DNA from: Capsicum annuum
Taxonomy: Eukaryota; Streptophyta; Magnoliopsida; Solanales; Solanaceae
Assembly: GCF_002878395.1 (NCBI RefSeq)
Contig: NC_061119.1
Coordinates: forward strand, 14,205,836 to 14,269,835
DNA length: 64,000 nucleotides
Direction: 5' to 3'
Position numbers and translations under genes: made by a program. The notes under the pieces were generated by a model. That model saw only the letters and a list, made by a program, of their open reading frames with translations. It was not told where the DNA came from and did no database searches. Shown here in pieces: positions 23,639 through 35,667 of the stretch (position 1 is the first letter of the stretch; each line of letters starts with the position of its first letter).

Positions 23639-24062
23639 TGTTGGATTTGAAATCGAGAGGGCGTCATGCGGAAGATTAAAGTTTGCAAACCAAGACAACG
23701 ATAATTCAGATGACCTAATATAAATTAAAAATATAATATTATTGATATAATTTGGCCAACTGGCCTACACATAAAAACTTGCATTAAATAAAACATAAAA
23801 CTATTGGGAGAAAATCACCCCCTAAATAAGACTCGTAAATGACTACATTGTGGATGCTACTGTGTTATGGTATGAGAAGGGGGGTCTTGCATTTATAGAT
23901 ATCCAAAACCTTTCCTCCAAAAAAGAGGTTTGTCAAATATGGAAAAGTTTTATATTTTCCTTTTAGGAAAAGTAAAAAGTAATTATGGTACTACTTTTAT
24001 TTTTCATCAATAGAAAACTAAAATTCAATTTCGGTAAGAAAATTAGGGCAAAAACCCTAACA
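23639..24062 (-). repeat. 3' LTR of the TRIM
   Basis: 424 bp, highly similar to 27166-27587. The minus strand carries CTATAAATGCAAGACCCC, a TATA-box-like sequence supporting minus-strand transcription. Confidence 0.92.
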
Positions 24063-24064
24063 AA

Positions 24065-26803
24065 TGTCATGCCTCAAATCCTATTGGGGCGGACTGGCAC
24101 CTGTAACCGAGGAGGCCCGGGAGAACCAGCTCATAACCTTATACTTCCCATGCATACCTCTATGACAATCTGAAATTCGGATAACATCATGTCGCATATA
24201 AAAGGAAATAATCACCTGTATAAGCTCGAGAACACATATATATGTATATACAATACCTGGTCGTTGGAGCCATCATGTCTATTAACAAAACGCCACCTTG
24301 ACTGTACATTAGGTATACAAAGCCTCTAGATAATACACAAGTTTAACCAAGGTCGGGACACACCCTACCATATAACTAACTTTTATACATTACCAAAAGT
24401 GACTGGATATGACACGGAAAGCCCCGAAGCAAACTGGATCTCACCAAAAGAAGTTGGATATCCTGGCTCCTACTTGTGAGGTGTATAAGCTGAGGTACCT
24501 GTGCTTGCAGCATGAAATGCAGGTCCCCTGTGGGGACGTCCGTACGAAATATGTACTGAGTATGTAAAGCTGTAGATAATCACATATGATATAGGAGCTC
24601 AATAGAAATCAGAAACAAGTGAATAAATCATAATAGGAGTGGACCACACTTACTAAAACTTGTGACAACCTGTACATTGTATTTATTCAATCACTTTACC
24701 TTCTTGCTTATCATCTTTGTAATCATTACTGTACTGTACTGTGACCATTAGGCTGCCTCCAGTACATATCAACTGGGATCGACCCATGATAGGCTTATGC
24801 CCCTGGGATACCACCCATAAACACATAAATAGGGATTTACCCATGATAGGCTTATGCCCCTGGGATACCACCCGCTAAGAGAGAACTTCCATCACTTAGT
24901 TCAGTTAATCTTTGAGATTGTTATTTTGGCCGCCACTGCATTTTTGATACTTTGAAACAATGATACATCAATAAGAGACATATAAATAGATCATCAATGC
25001 AATAACAATGAAGTAAGAACTCATTGGCACATCAATGAAGTGTTTTGGAGTCATCAATGCCATAACAATGAAGTAGGAACTTATTGGTATATCAATGAAA
25101 CATTTTGGAGTCATTAATAGCACATGGATTTTGTTTGAGTAACCGGATACCTTCTGACATTCATTAGTGCAATAAACATGTAAGATTTGGAAAAAAAGTA
25201 AGTATTGGAATGTCTTGACATCTTGTAGGGTGGAAACAAGTTCATTGGTAACGTAGGACATCATACAAAACCATTATGGATCACATGTTACTGAATAATT
25301 TTGGAAACTTTCTTAATAGAACAATTGTTCACTTTCATGCCAAAGATATGGTATGGAGTATGCTTTATATACCTGACTGTCAACCTTCAATACTAGTCCC
25401 AAATGGACTTCCCATCTTTTTGGATTACTTATCTACAATGAACATATATAGCAATCTAGTATCAACGACCAAACGTCACAATTCAATTATTTGAATTCAC
25501 CAAACTAGTGGTTAAGTAGTAAGCCTTAATTACACCATAAAGGGTGTCACTTTAACCCTCTTATACTCCAATTACATTCACATACCATGCATATTCATAC
25601 AACATCCTCCAATATCAAGTTTGGATTCATTTATCCTTCCAACCAATCCATTAAACCAAATTGAGCCATAGACATAAATAATCATCAATTCAATAGTATA
25701 TCACCATATCAACATTCCATAACTCAATTACCATATCCACCTTCCACAATTCAATACAACCAGACCATGCAAAATAGTCCATAACCCTATTTTCATCACC
25801 TTTCAATAACAACCAATACATATAATCCTCTTTCACACATATACATATGGAAAAGAACAAAGGTAAACAATATTCATACCTTAGAATTCACCTCTTGATT
25901 ATGCAATCCTATTTGCACAAATAATAGGTGCCGTTCGAAGCTCTTGAGATGACAAACACAGTTATCGAATTACTTTGGAATTTCTACGGTTGAATCAAAA
26001 GTAATTTAAAGGTCAAATTTGGCTAGGGTTTGTTCTTTCTCAATGATTGATGATGAAAATGAGTTTTTGAACTCATATACATGTATATATACACATATTC
26101 GCGTCCATAATATAATAGGAGATGAACAAAATGCCTTTAAAATTTAAATAATGTCAAATCTGTCCTTTGGTGGACTGTTTTGATAAGCTAAAGTAGATCG
26201 ACCATAACTCTTTTCTACGATATCGGATTTGGGTGAAATTAGCATTGTTGGAAGGATAATTCAAAGGGCTTTCATTTCATATAAAGTAGGCTACCTAGTT
26301 CGTCCTGTACAAGGAGTTATGGTCGTTTGAAGTTGACCCTAAAAAATCTATTTTGGTAGGCTGAAGTAAAACGAGTATAGCTCCTTACTCAGACATTGGA
26401 TTTGGATGAAACCAATTGCATTGGAAACAATACTCAAAGATCTTTCTTTTCATAGGTTGCAGATCTCTCAGTTCATTATATTAAGGGAGTTATGATCATT
26501 CTAAGCTGACCCAAAAATTCAGCTGGCCTCAGTAGTTTGTGTGCAGGAAATTTTCTTGCACATTTACTATTCCCAAATATCCCGGCCACCGTCTTATAGT
26601 TTTGAATGTGCTCTATTTTATCAGAAACCTATCCGTTTTTGGAAATCTTTATATCGTTGGAAAGCTTATTCAATTACCTTCGTATGAAACCATCGACGGG
26701 CAAATTTCGGTATAAATAAAATAAAATAAATTAATTCCATATAAATAAGACCAATACACGTACTTGAATACGCCAATACACGTACTTGTTACAGGGTGTT
26801 ACA
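24065..26803 (-). mobile_element. Solo LTR (gypsy-like) nested in the TRIM
   Basis: TGTCATGCCTC...GGGTGTTACA, 2739 bp, flanked by ACAAA on both sides (24060-24064 and 26804-26808). It contains short internal duplications (AGGCTTATGCCCCTGGGATA at about 24791 and 24849; a 63-bp repeat at about 24995-25125). It differs in sequence from the main LTR family in this window. Strand is inferred from the TGTAACACCC start on the minus strand. Open frames inside it are not genes. Confidence 0.87.
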
Positions 26804-26808
26804 ACAAA

Positions 26809-27165
26809 TCTCTCGTTTTTTGCTTGATTTTCTTCACATAATCCGCCTTCTTCACATCTTTGATCTTTGTTCTTCATATAGTCTTCATCACTGCTGCTTG
26901 GCATGCTTAAAAATGACGCTTTTGGTTAAAAGTATATGAGTCCTTTTCAAGTTAAAAGTATTAGAGCCTCTTGTAGGGTTAAAACTAAGCTTTATTTTCA
27001 GATATATAACAACAGGATTGTTGAAAATATGATTGATCATTATCTCGACATGTAGGTTTTTTTTACCAGAAAACCCTCATCATCGCCAAGTTGGTTGCAA
27101 CTTAAATCTTAACATGTCTTCAATCTGAACCATCAGATCTTTGAACCATAGGCTCTAATACCACT
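26809..27165 (-). other. TRIM internal region
   Basis: About 357 bp of non-coding sequence. Next to the left LTR is a pyrimidine-rich tract (TCTCTCGTTTTTTGC), which on the minus strand is a polypurine-tract-like sequence. Next to the right LTR is the tRNA-Met-type PBS with one mismatch. Confidence 0.75.
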
Positions 27166-27587
27166 TGTTGGGTTTGAAATCGAGAGGACATCATACGGAA
27201 GCTTAAAGTTTGCAAACCAAGACAATGATAATTAAGATGACATAATATAAATTAAAAAAATAATACTATTAATATAATTTGACCAACTGGCCTACACATG
27301 AAAACTAACATTAAAGAAAACATAAAACTATTGGGAGAAAATCTCCCCCTAAACAAGACTCATAAATGACTACATAGTGGATGCTACTATGTTATGGTAT
27401 GAGAAGGGGGGTCTTCTATTTATAGAGTTCCAAAACCTTTATTTCAAGAAAGAGGTTTGTCAAATATGGAAAAGTTTCATATTTTTCTTTTAGAAAAAGT
27501 AAAAGTAATTATGGTACTACTTTTATTTTCCATCAATAAAAAACTAAAACTCAATTTGGTAAGAAAATCAGGGCAAAAACCCTAACA
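27166..27587 (-). repeat. 5' LTR of the TRIM
   Basis: 422 bp pair of the 23639-24062 LTR. It differs by scattered substitutions, for example GTCATGCGG versus ATCATACGG near the start. Confidence 0.92.
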
Positions 27588-27592
27588 AAAAC

Positions 27593-27800
27593 ACAAGTTC
27601 ACATTTTAAGTACCTACACTTAAATATTTTGAAGTTGCTAATTCACTTATCAAGTGGCCACACTTAACTGAAATCAAAACACAAGTTTAAGTTTCAAGTA
27701 CCTACACTTAAACATTTTCAAGTCCCTAATTCACTTATCAAGTTACCACACTTTACTAAATTTAAAACACAAGTTCACATTTCAAGTCACTACACTTAAT
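27593..27800. repeat. Remainder of the 88-bp tandem array
   Basis: About 2.4 further units continue in phase after the TRIM (ACACAAGTTCACATTTTAAG...). This shows the TRIM inserted into a pre-existing array. Confidence 0.9.
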
Positions 27801-29338
27801 CACTTTCAAATAATTGATTCACTTATAGTATAAGTAAAGCAATTGAACAAGTTTAATAAAGCAAATAAGTAGAGGTGTCACATGTCCCTCTCACACCATA
27901 TAATCATCACAAAATTCCTATGACTTTCAAAGCCTTCTACAATGAACAATTCCACCTTAACACTACATTTAAAGACTTCATTATAAGAAAATAGAGAGAA
28001 ATCAACTTACCTTTGCTTGGCCTAAATTGAAGAAAGAGACAAGCGATCACCAAAAAATAGCAAACCAATCCTTTTCCTGAATTCGAATTCTGTCAAACAA
28101 CAACATCAAATTACCTGCTACTTCACATTAAGAGGCATAAATTAGTATAGACCATGTTTAAATAGCCAAGAAGTAATTCAAAATCCCTAAAGACACAACC
28201 TATACAGTCAAATCCTCTTTAAACTTACTACTACATCACAACCCAAGCAATTCATAGTCCTATAAATGCGAGTGTTTTGAATAATTTGAAAACTTCATAA
28301 TACAAGTGTCAAATGCAACTATGCGTAAGCATCTAAATGAATGATTCAATATAATTGATCTCAACTAAGTTGAATTGAGACTTAATTGACATACATAAAT
28401 GGCTGCCTATGTACCTACACACACATTGTCCTATGAAGACTCGCTTTCACTACGCCTCCAGTGGATTCTCTTAACCTACCAAGACTATTGATTTAATATT
28501 ATGATGATAAATCCACCAAGTGTAGCACCCCAAAAAGAAAGATTATCATGTGTAGTCATCAATTCACTTCACCATGTCTATATTGAATGGTTCTTTTGTT
28601 CATACAGTTCTTTAACTTTTCTTTATTTTCTTTATTTGCAAGGAAGGACCACTATGTCTGATAGTTGAGTACTTTTCATGTAGTAACCAATTGGGACCAG
28701 AGAACTCATTGTATAAAAAATCACTGACAAAATGACCAATGAGGAAGAAATTGCAATCCACTATACAGATTTCTGTGTGCAAAAATAAAAACTATGTAGG
28801 GGGACCATATTAGGGTAGGATACTAATTAATACTAGCAAAATAATGGATTTATACGGAGTATATGGTATCGAATATGTTTTTCAATTTTGCATTGTTGCC
28901 TATAGAAAAACTCAAAAACCCAGATACCAAAAAATTAAGCCAAAAACAATGCTACTGCAAAAATCATCGGTGAAACCTACTGTCATCGGTGGGTTACTGT
29001 GGTTGCAGTTGAGACGATGATGTCACTGTCGTTGATGGTTTACTGTGGTTGTTGCTGTCGTCAGTGGGTTACTGTGGTTGTTGCTGTCGTCGGTGGGTGA
29101 CTTGTTGCCATTGGTGGTTGAGAGTTGCTATCGTCGAAGATGTTGCTGTCATCGATGGGATTGGAATTGTGAGCTGAGGGTAGTTTTGAGGGTGGGTTGG
29201 TGAGATTAGGGTAATTAGAAAGGAATTTTGGAATTATGTCGGGTCAGGTCAATAATTGGGTATTACAAAATTGTTGGCAAAATTAATTATAAGTGCTTGA
29301 TTTATTTTTTAAAAAAATTAATATCAAATAATTTAATG

Positions 29339-29340
<2 letters not shown>
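27801..29340. other. CACTA internal non-coding region
   Basis: No recognisable coding sequence. 28965-29160 is a GC-richer patch of imperfect repeats of GTGGGTTACTGTGGTTGTTG and GCTGTCGTCGGTGG words. The remainder is AT-rich. It would include the untranscribed region between the terminal array and the transposase. Confidence 0.5.
28965..29160. repeat. Imperfect GTGGTTGTTGCTGTCGTC repeats
   Basis: TTACTGTGGTTG occurs three times (28994, 29040 and 29069), with TGCTGTCGTC and TCATCGGTGGG variants between. Two adjacent units near 29040-29100 are almost identical at a period of 29 bp. Confidence 0.75.
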
Positions 29341-29386
<46 letters not shown>

Positions 29387-29921
29387 TAGGTAATTAGTTA
29401 TTTTATCATCACATTAACTCGAGTAGTATATTTCCTCGTTTGAATAATAACATCAATGCATTTCATAAATTAGGATGAATTTTTGATTAAGTAGCTTTTA
29501 AATATGATATTATATACATACTTCGTAACACAACATGTTAATCTGTTGGATTATCGGTTAATTAGATCCAGTTATGTAACTTTTTATTACTGTATACGTC
29601 ACTACTTGGGATATACTGATATATACATATATTCAATTGGCTATCATGTTTCCAAATACGTACTATATACATCGATCACATACATGATTTTACTACCCCA
29701 TAATATACATCGGTTAGTTTATCTTATGTTATTATATCTTCAGGAGTATACTATAAATCACCTTGATCGATCGATCACATGATATCAGTATATTCAATAT
29801 ATAACTGAATAGATTTTGTTAGCTTTAATTTTGACTACGTACTGCAAATATTACTACACAAGAGATATACACACACATATATAAATGTAAGCTTCGAACA
29901 ACGCACTACGTACATCACTAC

Positions 29922-29960
<39 letters not shown>

Positions 29961-30206
29961 ATACATACATACACACATACACACTATCGACTATCAAGTT
30001 CTAAATACGTACAATATACATCACATATGTACACGAGTATATTACCCGACCCCGTAATATAATGCGACGTATTTCGTATACACTCTGATGAGTTATTGAT
30101 TAATTTGATTATCTTACATTAATATAACTTCAATGTACAGTATATTATTACTTCTATGTTTAGATAGATTCTACGAGTTTTTGACTATATCGTTCATCGA
30201 TTGCTA

Positions 30207-30247
<41 letters not shown>

Positions 30248-30600
30248 CTCTTCAATACATACTATATATATCACATCCACAAGTATATTACCTCATAATA
30301 CAACACATTCATTATCTTCTGATAAATTATCGGTTATATATATATGTACGTTACATTATTATAACTTCAATAGTAGCATAATATTATTACCTCAACTGTA
30401 TGATATAGAGATATTCATTATACAGAGATTATGTTTAACGTAATTTAACGTATATACAATAGAAAATATTTATTTTATATATTGAAACATAAGTAAAACA
30501 TAAAGATTATATTAACGTAATTTATTTATATTTTTTGATATATTTCTTAGTATATTTTTTTTTTACAAAATCTAAGTTTAATTGTTTTTTTTTTAATTTT
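29341..30600. other. AT-rich region with (TA)n tracts
   Basis: (TA)n at 29341-29386, 29926-29956 and 30210-30243. Between them is AT-rich sequence with ATACATA-type words. Apparent open frames are low-complexity and overlap the tracts. Confidence 0.7.
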
Positions 30601-30609
30601 TTAATAGAA

Positions 30610-31395
30610 AATCAACCACAAGTAGTCGCTTTTATATAAATATTTTTGTTTATTTTTAAATAAAACCGACCACAAGTGGTCTTAATTTATTTTTTCATCA
30701 AAAAACGACCACTAGTGGTCGATTTCTTAAATAATTTTCTTTTTTATTTTTTTTAATTCCAAAAGCGACCACTTGTGGTCACTTTATAAAATATTTTAAA
30801 TTTATTTTTGAAAATAAAAGTGACCACAAGTGGTCATTTTTTAAAAATAGTTTTTAATTAAATTTTTAAATAAAAGCGACCACAAGTGGTCGCTTTTTAA
30901 ATTTATTTTCTTTTATTATTTTTTTAATAGAAAAATGACCACAAGTGGTCGCTTTTATATAAATATTTTTGTTTATTTTAAAAGAAAACGGACCACAAGT
31001 GGTCTCAATTTATTTTTTTTTATCAAAAAGCAACCACTGGTGGTCGATTTCTTAAATAATTTTCTTTTTTATTTTTTTTTCAATTTTAAAAGAGACCACA
31101 AGTGGTCACTTTTTATAATTTTTTCTTTTAAAAAAGAGACCACAAGTGGTCTCGTTTTTAAAATTATTTTCTGCTGGAGTTTTTAAAAATAAAAAAGCGA
31201 CCACAAGTGGTCGTTTTATAATTTTTTTTTATTAAACAAATAATTGAAATGATTATTTTGAAAAGTTAAAATATAAAAGCGAGTACATGCGGTTGCTTTT
31301 ATTTTTTTTTTTATATATTTTCTTAAAAGAAATTAAAAAACCAACCACATGTGATCGCTTTTATTGTGACCACAAGCTGTGGTCGGTTTTTTGTC
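30610..31395. repeat. Right subterminal palindrome array of CACTA (about 15 copies)
   Basis: GACCACAAGTGGTC-type palindromes, often extended to GCGACCACAAGTGGTCGC, recur at about 30617, 30669, 30707, 30765, 30820, 30877, 30937, 30991, 31031, 31093, 31137, 31197, 31280, 31342 and 31367. They are spaced mostly 40-60 bases by A/T-rich spacers. 30707 is a perfect palindrome (GACCACTAGTGGTC). Such arrays are expected TNPA binding sites at CACTA ends. Confidence 0.92.
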
Positions 31396-31422
31396 ATCGA
31401 AAAAACTATTTTTTTAGTAGTG

Positions 31423-32149
31423 ATTGAGTTTAAAAATGAATGGATTATTGATTAACTCAATAGTTATTTGGACTAAAATGAGTTGGGCGAGAAAATTGCC
31501 GGCCATAAGACTTTGAATAGTATAACTTACATAAATCCCTAGTTGTTTACCCCTAATTACATTCTATCCCTTTTATTTTAATCAAAATTTCATAAAATTC
31601 TAATTTTTTTAATTTTCCGATACATCTGATTGCAAGAGATTCATGACTAATGATACATCTTGTCAAGCAATTAATGCACATTAATTAAGGTAAGTAATAG
31701 AAATGATTGTAATTAAGGAGTAAATTATGCTTCATATCTTTTAATTAATAGTAAAAAATCCCTATAAAACGTAATTTGTTAAGTAATATATATTTTCAAA
31801 TATTCTTCTCTCCATTCAAATTTCAGATTCAATATTCTCCTATTTTCTTTGTGGTTTTTTCAGTGATCTTTTTCTTCACAAATTTGATTATCTCGGTAAT
31901 TTGATTGATTACCAACTAAAATTGAGATATTGTGATTCGTAATTTTCCAACTAAAATCGAGATCTTGTGGTCATCTCCATAATTTTCTTAATTTGTTTAA
32001 TTCTCAATGAATATATCGGTGCTATTACAAAATTTTGGTGTTTGAGTTACTGATATCAAGTACGAAGATATACGATTGAAGCATCGTAATCGGAGAACAT
32101 GTAATGATACAGACAACAATCTCAATGAGAAATAGATCTGTCTCTAAGT
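31423..32149. other. AT-rich spacer outside the CACTA
   Basis: No gene found. Contains a short repeat (AACTAAAATTGAGATATTGTG and AACTAAAATCGAGATCTTGTG, about 31914 and 31949). Confidence 0.5.
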
Positions 32150-32154
32150 CTAGT

Positions 32155-34975
32155 TGTAACGCTCCAAATCTGATACCTGGAATGTTACACGGTGCTCATG
32201 ACCCCGAAGGACCACAAGCTAACCCATTACTCATATCAGTAACTGAGCACTGAATAATATACTGTAATTATGCAGAATATAAGTTGTAAGGACATATGGT
32301 TCAAAACTGAATATAAAACAATGTCTGTAATGGGGTATACCAATACCCAAAACTGAAATAAATTGCTTGAAACATGCTGTATTATGAAAGTTTCTAAACT
32401 GTCTGAAATCTGTGGAGTTGATGGGACATGTCCCCAACTAACTCCAAACTACTGAAATAATAAAGTAATAAAATAACTATGCTATCCTCAAATGATGAGG
32501 ACTCACTGCTAGTCTAGCTGCTGAACGTCTGATCTACTAAGGATACTTGGGAGCTCGTGCTTCTAAACCTATGGTATAAAACACCATAGCGCAAATGCGT
32601 TAGCACATTGAATGTACTGATATACAAGTGAGGTAGGCTGAATGCAATGGCTCATGTGCATGCACAATACTAACTGATTGAATAACATAAACATGAGAAT
32701 ACATGCATGAATACGTAACTAAAACTGAGATCATGATAACACTGACTCATGAATTCTAATAACATGGATTTTTTGATATCTGAGTACTAATACTAGGATA
32801 CTGAATGACTAAGTTTATTGAGTACTGAGGAACTGATGCCGTATTACTGATAAAGAAATAACTATTTCTGATAGTTCTGATTATGAAAAACTGGTCTGAT
32901 TGACTGTAGCTGACAGTCCTGAAATATGAATACTGGTAACATGGATTTCATATAATTAATATACTATTAACTGAGTGGCTGTGTCTAACAGTCCTAAAAT
33001 ATGATGGAAATAGCTGAGTTCTGTACTGAGCTGAGCGATTGTATCTGACAGTCCTGATTTCTATAGAACTAGGCTGAGTTCTATTATGAAGACTGAAGCT
33101 GAAACTGAAAATATGAGAGGTAATCATCTAACCGACATGCCCCTAGTAAGCTATTATAGCTGAGTTGGGGTCCAATCTATAACCCCAATTAGAAGGGTGT
33201 CAATACCATGTCACTAGTAAGGACAAGCTGTGAGTGATCCCTCATGTAGCAGGTACTCAAAGGAGAACGGTGGGACCCTCATATAATAGGTTAATCCACC
33301 TCATCTTCCCTCAAAATAGCAGGTTTGATGTCTCAACCTATGCTTGCTACATAGTTCTGAAGTGCAAGGATTGCTTCTAAGAATCACACCCTCTAATAAC
33401 AGGTGAGTTCCCATCCTTGGGCTCACTCGGCACTAACTCCTACTCCCATCTGAATAGACACTAAACATGATTAACTGAACTGAACTAGACTGAGTTCATT
33501 GAGTTCCATTGATTGACGAAGTACTACTAAGATTACTGAAGTACTGAGCTTTCTGAGATTACTAGGATTACTGAGTTTACTGGGTTTTCCTGAGTCACAT
33601 GATTGAATAAATTCTACTAAACATGGCTTGACTGAGGATATCATGAAAAAATGACACTGGCTCTAGGCACACAGCTAAATTGTCGGGTACAAGTACCCCC
33701 AGGACTCGATAGAAGAAAACTGCCAAGGCATGACATTATTGAATACACGACCAATATCAACAATCCATAATACAATAAGTTGGGAATTTCATGAAGTACA
33801 TGGTTATCATAATCTTGTGCATAGAAGGAATGCATATAATCAATGTTATAATTCCATACTCTAGCATCAGGAGCATTTCAACAATATCTACATTGCACAT
33901 CAATAGCATGGGAGTCATTTGAACATAAGGGTAAAACATGAATCCATCACTTAAGTCACAATTTCGCTATATTACATAATTTCTAGTCTCTTAGGCATTT
34001 TGTCAATTACTTAGGGTGCATTACTTAGGGCATTGGCATAATCATCAAATTAATATATCATAACCGACTAAGTTTCATGGTTTGCAACTCACATGCTAAC
34101 ATATTTTCATAAAACACATAAAGATTCTAACTTGGGAATCATACAACAACAACAATCACATGAACATAATCAACACATAGCATGAATATCATAATTCATA
34201 GTTTAAAACTTGATTCTTGGGATTCATGGATGAAAGGAATCCATGAATGAACACTATGCATACTAATGAATTTGGAAGGATTGATGGAGAGTTCTTGTAA
34301 TTTGGCCCTTGAATTTGAGAGCTAGGGTTCTTGTTCTTGATTAGAGTTGATTTTAATTTGAAAGACTAATGCAAAAGTGAGCAAATAATGCACTCTTAGG
34401 GTTAAATCCAGTGATTGAGCGGAATTGAAGTCATGGGAAAATACCAAACGACCCCTGGGATTTAATATCGCAAAAACTAGAAAATTTTCAATTTTCATCC
34501 TTGGCACTACGCTCCACTATCCCACCAAGCCACTGGAACTAGACAATTAAGAATCTGCATGGTGGCGCGATGCGGAGCTATCGCTTTGCCACTTTGTTTG
34601 CGACCTGGAAGTTTGGTGTGACACGGCAACATCGCAGAGATTCACTGAAAAAAGGAAAATTGTGAATTGGGCCTTTGGCGCGACGCTCCACTATCGCGGA
34701 GCAACACTGGAAATTGACAATTGCCATTTAAGCTGGCTCCACAACGCATTGATGGCTCAAGTGATACACTGTCTCACTAAAAAATCTCTAACTCTTCGCC
34801 CGGGAGTCGGATTTGGGCGAATTTGGTATCGATGGAAATCTTATTCAATTTTTCACACAAAGAAAAGTACAAATATTGAAAATTTCACATGTATAAAAGT
34901 GGATTCATCTTGTAAAGCAAGTCTTTAATAATATTTGGGATGATTTTAAGCTAGGTAGAAGTACGGGGTATTACA
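32155..34975 (-). mobile_element. Solo gypsy LTR, minus orientation, perfect TSD
   Basis: TGTAACGCTCC...GGGGTATTACA, 2821 bp, flanked on both sides by CTAGT (32150-32154 and 34976-34980). Family landmarks appear in reverse order (GTGAGGTAGGCTGAATGC at about 32630; CAGGACTCGATAG near 33702). A CpG-rich cluster with GGCGCGATGCGGAGC lies at about 34564. No internal domain is present. Confidence 0.94.
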
Positions 34976-34980
34976 CTAGT

Positions 34981-35474
34981 ATTCACACCAGATAAATTAA
35001 CATGGACTAAGGCAAAACTTCATATAAGAGAACACCAATCCTTCTTAAAATCAATTGCTATCCTATCTCTGAATCAACTCTAAAGCTGAAGGTCCTATAA
35101 TCTGCATTAATGTAGCATAGCACAAACAAAAATCAGCAAACTAAAATGTTTCACATTCTGATGCACTCTAATTTCAACATCACTTGATGAGTATGTGTAC
35201 AAGATTTTATTCATTTATTTATGTTTTATTTTAATAACCATAGTGTCTGGATCAAATTATATGCAACTCGATTAATTTCACTGACTTGTTGTATTCCTCC
35301 AAGAATTACTACAACCTTTTCAACCCTTCCCCAAAACCCATAGGTGGAAGACAAAAAAATGGTTACTAAACATGTAAATTTATATAGATCATTCGCATAT
35401 CAATACATTTATACAAGCACAATTACTTGGAATAAAGTTGTTGATCAAATTATGAAGTGTATTTACATAATAAT
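34981..35474. other. Non-coding spacer
   Basis: AT-rich with no recognisable features. Confidence 0.5.
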
Positions 35475-35667
35475 GGTACTTGAGTCAGTTTATACACACC
35501 TGTACTGTTTCATCGAATAACTACCAGCTCATGCAAGTATAAGTAACGTGTAATTTGCTCACCGAAGATTAGGCATCAAGGATATTTTTCCTATGTTGAG
35601 ATTTGAACTCTAGTTTCCCATGATTTTATTTTAATTCAACCTTATTTATCGCTAAGCCACACCCTTT
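35475..35667 (-). mobile_element. tRNA-derived SINE, SolS-like (Solanaceae), diverged
   Basis: On the minus strand it starts GGGTGTGGCTTAGCGA (box-A-like) and has GAGTTCAAATCTC (box-B-like, GRTTCRANNC) about 40 bases later. It then continues ATAGGAAAAATATCCTTGATG and ends near TACCATTATTATG. The layout (GGGYGTGGCYTAGY..., box B, then GCAAAAACACTAGGTGA-like) resembles Solanaceae SINEs as I remember them. About 190 bp, typical length. No clean tail or duplication was seen. Confidence 0.62.

Larger units (their letters stand above)
23639..27587 (-). mobile_element. TRIM-type miniature LTR retrotransposon with a nested solo LTR
   Basis: LTRs are at 23639-24062 (424 bp) and 27166-27587 (422 bp), both starting TGTTGGRTTTGAAATCGAGAG and ending AAAACCCTAACA. 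A perfect AAAAC duplication flanks the element (23634-23638 and 27588-27592). A minus-strand PBS (TGGTATTAGAGCC) lies at 27152-27164. Removing the nested LTR (24065-26803) leaves an internal region of about 360 bp with no coding capacity, total about 1.2 kb. That is the definition of a TRIM; mobility would need enzymes from another element. Confidence 0.92.
4628..31422 (-). mobile_element. CACTA (En/Spm-like) DNA transposon, transcribed leftward, with nested insertions
   Basis: The right end reads ...TTTTTTTAGTAGTG at 31422, the inverted form of a CACTACTAAAAAAA terminus. The left end is inferred at about 4628 (TACTACTAATACT, first base changed). In both ends the first GACCAC motif lies 42-43 bases in. 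Between them are TNPA-like and TNP2-like genes and subterminal palindrome arrays, as known for CACTA elements. The base triplet after the right end is ATT; the left flank does not match it, so no target-site duplication is proved. Subtracting the gypsy (10685-21906) and TRIM (23639-27587) insertions leaves about 11.6 kb, a normal size for an autonomous CACTA. Both genes carry stops or frame breaks, so it is probably non-autonomous now. Confidence 0.82.

Noticed and set aside
29504..30443. Several AT-rich open frames with Tyr/Ile runs
   Set aside because: Low complexity, overlap TA tracts, and lie in the CACTA non-coding region.
30935..31186. Open frame of 83 codons across the subterminal array
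   Set aside because: It is the translated TNPA-site repeat (recurring TTSG) with T-rich spacers, not a protein.
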